A stretch of DNA of 64,000 nucleotides, taken from NCBI RefSeq assembly GCF_001746755.1, contig NZ_MCGG01000078.1:62001-126000 (forward strand), written 5' to 3'. The DNA comes from Magnetovibrio blakemorei. GTDB taxonomy: Bacteria; Pseudomonadota; Alphaproteobacteria; Rhodospirillales; Magnetovibrionaceae. Both the position numbers and the translations under genes were made by a program. Shown one piece after another: positions 28,104 to 34,839 of the stretch. The notes beneath the pieces were generated by a model that worked only from the letters and a program-made list of their open reading frames with translations, made no database searches and was not told the origin of the DNA. Every line of letters begins with the position of its first letter. The stretch's first letter is position 1.

Positions 28104-28745
28104 TCATTCATAATCTTCACCGGCGCGGGCATGGTAGGTCGGCAATGTCCATCCATAAACGATGCCCCCTGCACGAACCCCAAAGCCAACGACAAAGGCC
28201 GCAAAGGCCGGCCAGGGTGTCGGCACGTCGAGAAATTTCAAGCCCACGTAAACGGAAGACCCAAGTAAGGTGCACGTGGCGTAAACCTCCTTTCGCAAAA
28301 TGAGAGGCGTTTCATGACAGACAACATCGCGGGCCAGTCCGCCGAAGGTTGCCGTCATAACCCCCAAGATCACGGCGACAAGTTCGTTTGCCCCAGAGCG
28401 CAACGCCACGTCCGCCCCCACCACGCAATAGGCGGAAATGCCAATGCCATCAGCCCACAGAATGTAGATAAACCTTCTGTGCAAGATATGTGCGGTGAAA
28501 TACACCAACACGGCAACGGCAAGACAAATCCCCACATGGTAAGGGGTTTCAAGCCAGAACACGGGGCGACCGAGAACAATGTCTCTGAACGTACCGCCGC
28601 CGATCCCCGTCAGGCTGGCCATGAGACCAAAGCCAATCAAATCCATTTCTTTGCGCGAAGCCACAAGAGACCCTGAAATCGCAAAAACCGCGATGCCCAT
28701 TAAATCGATAAAACTCAAAAGCGTCGGCATGGCTTGGTCTCTCAT
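28104..28745 (-). CDS. TRIC/UPF0126 family channel (YadS-like)
   Basis: A 213-residue membrane protein with two copies of a three-helix unit. The repeat motif GIGGGTFRDIVLGRPVFW in the first half and TFGGLARDVVCHETPLIL in the second identify the UPF0126 family, bacterial relatives of trimeric intracellular cation channels. An internal ATG at 28730 is a possible start. It is the last chromosomal gene before the tRNA-Thr islet. Confidence 0.9.
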   Translation of the reverse strand: MRDQAMPTLLSFIDLMGIAVFAISGSLVASRKEMDLIGFGLMASLTGIGGGTFRDIVLGRPVFWLETPYHVGICLAVAVLVYFTAHILHRRFIYILWADGIGISAYCVVGADVALRSGANELVAVILGVMTATFGGLARDVVCHETPLILRKEVYATCTLLGSSVYVGLKFLDVPTPWPAFAAFVVGFGVRAGGIVYGWTLPTYHARAGEDYE

Positions 28746-28854
28746 ACGTTCGAAACGGTGGTCTCAAGGAAGCGGTCACCTCTTAGTGTTAGTTGAGGAT
28801 TGGCCGTTCGTCCATTGGCATGGTTTAGAGCCTTACAAAATGCACCCTAAATGT

Positions 28855-28913
28855 ACAAAAAATTCGGGCCCCCGCCTCAGATGAGGGGGAGCCCGAACCG
28901 TGCAGTTTCCTGC
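28855..28913 (-). terminator. Original tRNA-Thr terminator, left behind at the islet's far end
   Basis: On the minus strand a small hairpin (GCAG-GAAA-CTGC) is followed by a strong stem TTCGGGC/GCCCGAA with GC-rich interior and a run of six T. It lies directly after the displaced tRNA 3' fragment. Together with the near-copy at 34615-34664, it looks like the native terminator of the tRNA gene before integration. Confidence 0.75.
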
Positions 28914-28920
28914 TTTATAA

Positions 28921-28975
28921 TGGTGCCGATGCGCAGATTTGAACTGCAGGCCTACGCATTACGAATGCGTTGCTC
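28921..28975 (-). repeat. Displaced tRNA-Thr 3' end (att site, distal end of islet)
   Basis: Fifty-five bases match the 3' part of the tRNA-Thr gene at 34671-34725 with one mismatch (A at 28948 against G at 34698, in the T-stem). It covers the CCA end, acceptor strand, T-arm and anticodon arm and stops inside the D-arm, so it is not a functional tRNA. This is the standard signature of integration of an element into a tRNA gene by a tyrosine recombinase. Confidence 0.9.
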
Positions 28976-29117
28976 AAATTAAAAGTGATTTAAAAACAAT
29001 TATCTATATACTATACTCATCTAATTAATCATCTTGATTATAATCATAAAAACCCAGAATACCGCCATTTAGTTTACAAATAGATCACACATTCACAACT
29101 ATCATTTACAGGCACAA

Positions 29118-30677
29118 ATGACCTCCTTTTACAAAAATCTCGAACGCATTCAGGACAACCTCTACATCTACCAACGAGATGGCTCCAAGCGCGGCACTTG
29201 GCAAGCAAGAGCGCGTATCGATGGCAAATACATACCCTTTTCCACACGCACAACTGATCGTAATCGTGCACGGGAAATTGCGTTGTCCAAATGCAAAGAA
29301 TACGTAAGACGAACGTCAAAAAAGCTAAAAGTTGAACGCAAAATTTTCAGCGACTTTGCAGACCTACTCATTGATGCAGCTAATAACATTCTTGGTAATC
29401 CGAGAAAACGGAACGCGGTTTTATCTCCACTCAATTTGCACCTCATCCCGTTTTTTGGGCAAATGGACATATACGAAATCAGTGTTTCTGATATCGCAAA
29501 GTATAAACGCGAAAGGCTTAAAGTGCGCCCAAAACCAGCCGCACAAACAATCAACAAAGAGCTATTTGTTCTAAGAAAGGTGTTCAAACGTGCAGTCACC
29601 GAGCATCATATGGTCGCCAATGACATCCCGGAAATTGAAAATTTGTCGCTTATAAACGAAGAGGAGTATGGCAGCGACCCTCAGAAGAAACGGCTTGATT
29701 TTGATAGGAAGGAAATAAAAAAGATTACAAGCCGACTACGGCAACTAGAGGCCCGTGCACACGCAAAATTTCAGATCAAAATGCAAAAAAGACAGCAGTA
29801 TCTTCAGAATAGGAAAAATTGCACGTATGACGATGCTGCATTTCAAAAAGAGAAAATGGAGACGTACCTGAAAAGCAAGGAACTCCAAGCGATGTCTATA
29901 CTCCCCATATATGTAGACTTAATCCTTGGCACTGGTGCTCGCCCTTCTACGTTGGCCAGAATGACCCGGCAGAGCATCAAAGAAGACGAACAAGGCAGAC
30001 TATTGCTAAGGGGCCTCACAAAAAAAGGGGGCAAACACGCTGACGTTTTACCAAGAAGCATTATCCCAACCGATATTGGTGAAAAGGCAATTAGAAGACT
30101 GCTTAAGTACCATGATAATCGGAGTGCTACGTCTCGTAAGACGCCCCTACTGCCCATAACAACACACCATCTCAATCGTTTATTCTGCAAGGTTCTTGAT
30201 GATTTAGATCTAAGGGAAGATGAAATTGGTGGCTCCCGGTCAATTTATTCACTGCGACACACCTATATTAATCAACGCTTTCGTGGAGGCGTCGATGTCC
30301 AAACAATTGCCAGCAATACTTTAACATCTGTTCAAATGATTGACCGTTATTATCAGAATATCAAAAACGAATTGCGCGAAGAGTTACGTGAGCAGGATAA
30401 ATTGCTTTTGCACGATGAAAGCGAATACTCAAATTTGCTTGGTGAACTAGAGGGTGAAAATCGAGAATCTTTCCTGGAAGACTTAAGGTTCATCGATGCA
30501 AAAGAGCAACTTGACTTCGAAGAAGGACGACTTTTGCTTGAGGATGAAATCGAACTAAGCGATGAAGCGAAAGAGGAAATCGCACAGGAATCCATTGAGG
30601 CCATGTCGGATGAAGAACGGCTTGAGTTTGAGGCCTTTGTCACGGAATCCCGCGATAAACCCTCGCAAATTTTTTAA
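29118..30677 (+). CDS. Tyrosine recombinase / integrase with acidic C-terminal tail
   Basis: A 519-residue site-specific recombinase. An N-terminal DNA-binding arm and core-binding region (to ~170) precede the catalytic domain. Catalytic residues visible: Arg275 in GARPSTLARM, the box II pair Arg380-His381 in YSLRHTYIN, and Tyr411/Tyr412 in MIDRYYQN. A basic, helical insert lies at about 205-250. The last ~100 residues (420-519) are an unusual Glu/Asp-rich tail absent from typical integrases. It begins 142 bp from the tRNA fragment it presumably recombines. Base composition is unlike that of the chromosomal neighbours. Confidence 0.92.
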   Translation: MTSFYKNLERIQDNLYIYQRDGSKRGTWQARARIDGKYIPFSTRTTDRNRAREIALSKCKEYVRRTSKKLKVERKIFSDFADLLIDAANNILGNPRKRNAVLSPLNLHLIPFFGQMDIYEISVSDIAKYKRERLKVRPKPAAQTINKELFVLRKVFKRAVTEHHMVANDIPEIENLSLINEEEYGSDPQKKRLDFDRKEIKKITSRLRQLEARAHAKFQIKMQKRQQYLQNRKNCTYDDAAFQKEKMETYLKSKELQAMSILPIYVDLILGTGARPSTLARMTRQSIKEDEQGRLLLRGLTKKGGKHADVLPRSIIPTDIGEKAIRRLLKYHDNRSATSRKTPLLPITTHHLNRLFCKVLDDLDLREDEIGGSRSIYSLRHTYINQRFRGGVDVQTIASNTLTSVQMIDRYYQNIKNELREELREQDKLLLHDESEYSNLLGELEGENRESFLEDLRFIDAKEQLDFEEGRLLLEDEIELSDEAKEEIAQESIEAMSDEERLEFEAFVTESRDKPSQIF

Positions 30678-30751
30678 CTTTGTTCAGTATTCGTTCACTT
30701 ATTTTCGACTAGCTGTTAAGATCGATTCGCCAAGCTTGGGAGAGATGTACT

Positions 30752-31885
30752 GTGTCACGTAAAACTGCCATTGATTTGTTTTGTGGTGCTGGGGGCCTGT
30801 CTGAAGGATTCCACCAAGCAGGCTACTCTGTTTTAGCAGGCAACGATGTTGATGCTGCAGCTGGTATAACCTATCAAAGAACTCATCCTGATTCACAATT
30901 CATCCTTGCTCCAATCCAAGATGTAAGTCCGAGCAAACTGTTAAAGGTGGCGGGCCTTAAATCTGGAGAACTTGATATATTGCTTGGTGGGCCACCCTGT
31001 CAGGCATATTCCGTTTACAACCACCAGCGCGGAATGCACGATGAACGTGCTTCACTTTTCAAACAGTACCTAAAGATGGTTAAAGGGCTTCGCCCGCGCT
31101 GGTTTGTCATGGAGAACGTTACTGGCATCACAAGTATCGCATGTGGCACTGTTGTTGATACCATCAAAAAAGAACTGGGTAAGCTTGGTTATTCAGTGGA
31201 GTGGCAAATACTCAAAGCTGAAGAATTCGGTATACCTCAAGAACGTCGGCGCATTTTTTTCATTGGCAATCGTGTTGGTTTGCCGATTCGGTTTCCTGAG
31301 CCCACTCACGGTAAGGGACTGAAGCCCTTTGTCTCCATTTGGGACGCTATTGGAGATCTCCCCGAAATCCAAAATGGTGGTACTGCAGATAACGAACCGT
31401 ACATCACAGCACCACAAAATTCATATCAACGATATTGCCGTGGTAGTCGTAAAACGGTCCTTAATCACTCTTCACCAAAATTAAGCCCAGTCAATCTTGA
31501 ACGCATGCAACACATCCCTATTGGTGGCTCCTGGAGAGACATTCCTTTTCATCTCTTGCCCAACGGAATGAAAAAGGCAAAACGCAGCGATCACACCAAA
31601 AGATATGGCCGAATGCGCCCTGATGGCCTTTCATGCACCGTGTTAACAAAATGTGATATCCATTGGGGTGCGTACATACACCCATATACAGATCGTGCAG
31701 TTTCCGTACGTGAGGCGGCCCGATTGCAGGGTTTCCCCGACTCTTTTAAATTTTATGGCTCAAAAACTGAGCAATATGTTCAAGTAGGTAATGCTGTACC
31801 CCCCATATTGGGGCGCCAAGTTGCTCAATCAATCTTGTCTACAGAAGATGAAAGCAACAAACTCATTGATAGCAGCGCAGCTTAG
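30752..31885 (+). CDS. DNA (cytosine-5)-methyltransferase of a type II restriction-modification system
   Basis: A 377-residue C5-cytosine methylase from a GTG start with GGGAGAG spaced seven bases upstream. Conserved blocks: motif I DLFCGAGGLSEGF (8-20), motif IV GGPPCQAYS with nucleophile Cys83, motif VI ENV (121-123), motif VIII QERRRIFFIG, and motif X VQVGNAVPP at the end. The target-recognition region lies between motifs VIII and IX (about 180-330). It presumably protects host DNA at the site cut by the NotI-family endonuclease encoded tail-to-tail, one base away. Site specificity cannot be read from sequence. Confidence 0.95.
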   Translation: MSRKTAIDLFCGAGGLSEGFHQAGYSVLAGNDVDAAAGITYQRTHPDSQFILAPIQDVSPSKLLKVAGLKSGELDILLGGPPCQAYSVYNHQRGMHDERASLFKQYLKMVKGLRPRWFVMENVTGITSIACGTVVDTIKKELGKLGYSVEWQILKAEEFGIPQERRRIFFIGNRVGLPIRFPEPTHGKGLKPFVSIWDAIGDLPEIQNGGTADNEPYITAPQNSYQRYCRGSRKTVLNHSSPKLSPVNLERMQHIPIGGSWRDIPFHLLPNGMKKAKRSDHTKRYGRMRPDGLSCTVLTKCDIHWGAYIHPYTDRAVSVREAARLQGFPDSFKFYGSKTEQYVQVGNAVPPILGRQVAQSILSTEDESNKLIDSSAA

Positions 31886-31886
31886 C

Positions 31887-32831
31887 TTACTGTGACAGGG
31901 CCTTTGTTATAGCTTCTTCATAAACGCCCATTTCTGGCAAGTTTCTGGGTGATGTAAAGGCTAATGCTACCTGATCTACTGTCGTCGTAAACTGTCCAGC
32001 AAAAACAAGCTCTCTCGTATTGCCCGCTGAAACATCCGGTCCAACAGTGTAACTTCTAAAAGTAATTGTTCCTGGACCCTGAGGATAATGATGAAGTTCG
32101 CCTCCCAGGCGGTCTCGAATGCGCGTGTAAACCTGTTCAGGGCAGACAAAATACAGACCCTTCGTGCATTTATGCTCCCGGCGCAGCACATGTCCCTTGT
32201 ATATGACTTGCGGAAGAATGCGCTTATTAACGTTTTCCCAATTCAGACCTGCGTCCGAATAACCAGGAGATCTTCCCTGCTTATCTGTGAACTGTGCGCC
32301 TGACATAAATGTTTCTGATTGACCTCGATAGCTACCGGTCGTGTCGATTGTTTGAACTTCAGTAGCTGTCATCTCGCACAATGAGCCATCTACATTCATC
32401 TTGGCAAGAATCCAGTCAACGTAATATTTTCTACTCAAGGCTCCAACTGAACGTCCCTCAAAGCCTAGTGTTCTTGATCCCGGCGTCGGTAATGGAAGTT
32501 CTTGTCCCCACCTATGGCCAAAAACAACAACTTCATTACCGCGAACACTGCCTTGTTGTAAGGCATCTTTAAATTTATTTGGGCGAATTAACGCGCATCC
32601 AATACCAAATGCATCATCGGCTATATCCTGGAGAAATTGATAGTTGTTTCCATAGATTCGATTTGGGCAGCATATCACTGGATCCCCGCCAGTTTGGCAA
32701 ACCGAACAGGCGCCATGATCGGGCTTTGAACAGTCATCATTAATGAATGGACACCTTTTATTGGCAACAAACGATGTCGACGCAGGATCAAGCGGTTTAA
32801 ACCCAAAAAACTCAACGATCTGAAGTGCCAT
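31887..32831 (-). CDS. NotI-family type II restriction endonuclease
   Basis: A 314-residue protein from the ATG at 32831, preceded by GGGGGAT; a GTG seven codons upstream is an alternative. The N-terminal iron-binding fold of NotI is recognisable: Cys27 (CPF), Cys34, Cys42 (GACSV) and Cys55 (CPNR) match the four NotI cysteines. The PD-(D/E)xK-like catalytic core is read as Asp139 (VDW) and Glu158-x-Gln160 (TEVQT), aligned with NotI Asp160/Glu182/Gln184, followed by the shared GSY. NotI cuts the rare octamer GCGGCCGC; this protein may recognise a similar rare GC-rich site. It converges with the methylase gene. Confidence 0.85.
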   Translation of the reverse strand: MALQIVEFFGFKPLDPASTSFVANKRCPFINDDCSKPDHGACSVCQTGGDPVICCPNRIYGNNYQFLQDIADDAFGIGCALIRPNKFKDALQQGSVRGNEVVVFGHRWGQELPLPTPGSRTLGFEGRSVGALSRKYYVDWILAKMNVDGSLCEMTATEVQTIDTTGSYRGQSETFMSGAQFTDKQGRSPGYSDAGLNWENVNKRILPQVIYKGHVLRREHKCTKGLYFVCPEQVYTRIRDRLGGELHHYPQGPGTITFRSYTVGPDVSAGNTRELVFAGQFTTTVDQVALAFTSPRNLPEMGVYEEAITKALSQ

Positions 32832-33192
32832 TTTATCCCCCAAAGAAAGCACACGAACTGTGGAGCGATTCGGCTACGCATGCAACCACAGACACTATTT
32901 AAACATGCCTGAAGCGCCAATATGGCCGCAATAAATGAAGGGCATCAAACCTTATTGATCGTGCATATGCTCGTTCATAGCTTTGGATATGCTGAGGCTC
33001 AGCCCTGTAAGGATAACGAATAAGGGAGTGGTTATAAACCATTGATTGTTAAGCGTTTTCATATGTCATCAGCAACATAGAAAAATGTCGCACAAAACAA
33101 ATTTCTTGAGTTTTTTGAGCAAATGCCACAGCTGTTATTGGGCCGGCACTAATGCTTGCCCCAGACACATACTCAACGATCTGGAGCCCCAA
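32832..33192. other. Gene-free stretch inside the islet
   Basis: About 360 bases upstream of the endonuclease and before the first small unknown gene. It should hold the promoter of the minus-strand endonuclease. No clear operator, hairpin or coding frame was identified; a frame opening at 33046 merely extends the next small gene upstream without a ribosome binding site. Confidence 0.5.
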
Positions 33193-33405
33193 ATGGCAAA
33201 CTATAAAGCACAAGACACTACCCGCCCGCATTTCGATGTTTCACAAATCAATGCCTCTGATGTTGAAAACATCAAAATGGCAATTCAAGATATTGAAGGC
33301 ACTGGTGCAGGATACATCAGCCTCACTGATCCCGAGACGGTCTACATTATTAAGCTCTTCTACAAGATAATTGTATGGCGTCATATAGAACTATCAAAAA
33401 TGTAA
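33193..33405 (+). CDS. Small hypothetical protein in the islet
   Basis: Seventy residues from the ATG at 33193, chosen because GGAG lies six bases upstream; the frame continues upstream but the N-terminal extension looks non-coding. The product (MANYKAQDTTRPHFDVSQIN... YIIKLFYKIIVW) is not recognised. It has a polar N-terminal half and a hydrophobic C-terminal segment that could be a short membrane or core helix. Its end overlaps that of the convergent 147-residue gene by 12 bp. Confidence 0.5.
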   Translation: MANYKAQDTTRPHFDVSQINASDVENIKMAIQDIEGTGAGYISLTDPETVYIIKLFYKIIVWRHIELSKM

Positions 33406-33837
33406 ATGCACGATGAACTCATCAAAAAAGCGTACGGTTCTCTTTCTATCCTCTTCAGATAGATTCTTGTCTGGCTGAGGATAAGCAATGCTTCGAAGCG
33501 CCGCTTCAACACTCTCAATCGCCTGTTCCTCCGAGATACCCGCGAACACCTCGCCTATAGCCTGATCAAGTGCACTCTTCACCTCACCAATATGCTGCTC
33601 TATGGGCTGCATTACAGAAAGAGCATCGAGGGGGTCTCCCGATCCCGACGAAGCTTCAGGTGCCAAACCAAAGAAAGGATTCATACGATAGGATTCAAGC
33701 AAGCGATACACATTATTCAGCGCGACTTGTGGATTGACTGCCTTAGCAGGGTCATCAATACAATCTCTTGCTGTACTCGCCAGAAGCCACGCAGCTCCTC
33801 GGGCATCGTTGCGTTCATCTACGGCCATAATTGGCAT
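33394..33837 (-). CDS. Hypothetical protein in the islet
   Basis: A 147-residue acidic, mostly helical soluble protein starting at an ATG with AGGGAG seven bases upstream. No family was recognised. Its N-terminal half holds RGAAWLLASTARDCIDDP, and the C-terminal half has Glu-rich helices (ISEEQAIESVEAALRSI). It is divergent from the 155-residue gene, with a perfect 10-bp inverted repeat between them. Its helical, acidic character would fit an immunity or antitoxin-like partner, but nothing proves this. Confidence 0.65.
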   Translation of the reverse strand: MPIMAVDERNDARGAAWLLASTARDCIDDPAKAVNPQVALNNVYRLLESYRMNPFFGLAPEASSGSGDPLDALSVMQPIEQHIGEVKSALDQAIGEVFAGISEEQAIESVEAALRSIAYPQPDKNLSEEDRKRTVRFFDEFIVHLHF

Positions 33838-33992
33838 GGTGATCTCCCTTATGATCAGAGTACAAGGTTCTCTTTCTCACATCTAGCCCAATAACCACTC
33901 AATGTATGAGCCATACAACTACACTACAATATATAGTTTTCCAAAACCACCCAAAATAACCCACATAAATATAATTATTTATATTGATTAAG

Positions 33993-34016
33993 ATTTATTG
34001 AACAATTTCAATAAAT
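33993..34016. promoter_or_regulatory. Perfect palindrome in the divergent promoter region of two islet genes
   Basis: Arms of ten bases (ATTTATTGAA / TTCAATAAAT) flank a CAAT tetraloop, in a very AT-rich 236-bp gap between divergently transcribed small genes. It is followed by no T-run that would make it a terminator for either gene. It is a candidate operator for an islet-encoded regulator. Confidence 0.6.
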
Positions 34017-34073
34017 TGAGATATGATACCTTAAAGAATTATTTTTCCAAATACACCCAAGAGAAACCATCTC

Positions 34074-34541
34074 ATGGTCATACCGCCCAAACCCTACGCA
34101 AGTGGAACCATCGCCCTAAGTCGCAAGCAACCTCGCTTTACTATTCCAGCAGAGGTATTGGCTTCTGCTGGCTGGAATGACCTAGATGAAGTGGAAGAGC
34201 TCGTTGCTGAGTTTATCGATGTGGGGCACTACAAATTACACCGCCTGCGTGACATTGAATCAAACATAGCGGCTGCCAAAGCCTGCATAACGAACGAAGC
34301 ACCAACCACCCAACAAGAGGCGGATGAGCTTCAGCTGCTAGCTGATCAATTTCGCGTAGTTAGACTATATAAGTCTGATAATAATCGAGTGGCCATAAAA
34401 GAGGAGGTTGCCAGTATCCTGGTAAGCGATTCAAATGAATGTGGGCCCTACAAACTTTATATCCAGGCAAGCAATGGCAACATTGACATCATGTCGCCGA
34501 CTGTTCGGATTAAAAGATTAAAATCTTTTGTTGAAAAATAG
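34074..34541 (+). CDS. Hypothetical protein in the islet with a possible AbrB-like N-terminus
   Basis: A 155-residue soluble protein. The segment RFTIPAEVLASAGWNDLDEVEELV (about 21-44) resembles the swapped-hairpin strand pattern of AbrB/SpoVT DNA-binding proteins, but the match is weak. A second segment near the end (RVAIKEEVASILV...YKLYIQASNG) has a similar strand rhythm, hinting at an internal duplication. It ends about 130 bp from the tRNA-Thr gene. It could be the regulator acting on the palindrome just upstream; this is inference only. Confidence 0.6.
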   Translation: MVIPPKPYASGTIALSRKQPRFTIPAEVLASAGWNDLDEVEELVAEFIDVGHYKLHRLRDIESNIAAAKACITNEAPTTQQEADELQLLADQFRVVRLYKSDNNRVAIKEEVASILVSDSNECGPYKLYIQASNGNIDIMSPTVRIKRLKSFVEK

Positions 34542-34614
34542 GCACTTTGCGACGCTCAGCTTGTCGCAAAGTATTGCCAGTCTCCATAATACAGGATTCA
34601 CAAAAAACATTCAC

Positions 34615-34664
34615 AAAAAATTCCGGCCCCCAAAAAGGGAGCCGGAATAGCGCAGAATTCTGCG
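34615..34664 (-). terminator. Islet-borne terminator of tRNA-Thr
   Basis: On the minus strand, after the tRNA CCA end, a hairpin (CGCAGAATTCTGCG) is followed by a second stem TTCCGGC/GCCGGAA and six T. The same two-hairpin layout, with similar but diverged sequence, is found at 28855-28913, indicating that the islet carries its own version of the tRNA's downstream terminator. Confidence 0.8.
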
Positions 34665-34670
34665 AAAAAA

Positions 34671-34745
34671 TGGTGCCGATGCGCAGATTTGAACTGCGGG
34701 CCTACGCATTACGAATGCGTTGCTCTACCACTGAGCTACATCGGC
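34671..34745 (-). tRNA. tRNA-Thr (anticodon CGT)
   Basis: A complete cloverleaf on the minus strand, 75 bases with encoded CCA: acceptor GCCGATG/CATCGGC, D-arm GCTC...GAGC, anticodon arm ACGCA-TTCGTAA-TGCGT, T-arm CGCAG-TTCAAAT-CTGCG. The anticodon CGT reads ACG threonine codons. Its 3' part was supplied by the integrated islet, restoring a functional gene. It lies 94 bp downstream of hemY on the same strand. Confidence 0.96.
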
Positions 34746-34839
34746 GTAAAAATCATGTCGTCCTGAGGACGCGCTCTTTTAGTCTGCCGGGGCGGGCGCG
34801 TCAACGCGTTTTGCTGTTGGACGCTGCTTTTCAGGACCT

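Larger units (their letters stand above)
28921..34725. mobile_element. tRNA-Thr integrative islet carrying a NotI-type restriction-modification system
   Basis: About 5.8 kb bounded by 55-bp direct repeats of the tRNA-Thr 3' end. It is clearly more AT-rich than its surroundings and uses A/T-ending codons. The integrase lies next to the distal repeat. Cargo: a C5-cytosine methyltransferase, a NotI-family endonuclease and three small genes of unknown function. No replication, mobilisation or phage structural genes are present, so it is either a minimal islet moved by its own integrase with help for transfer, or a remnant. Confidence 0.88.

Noticed and set aside
28921-28975. A second tRNA gene
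   Set aside because: Only the 3' portion is present, with no 5' acceptor strand or full D-arm; it is an integration remnant.
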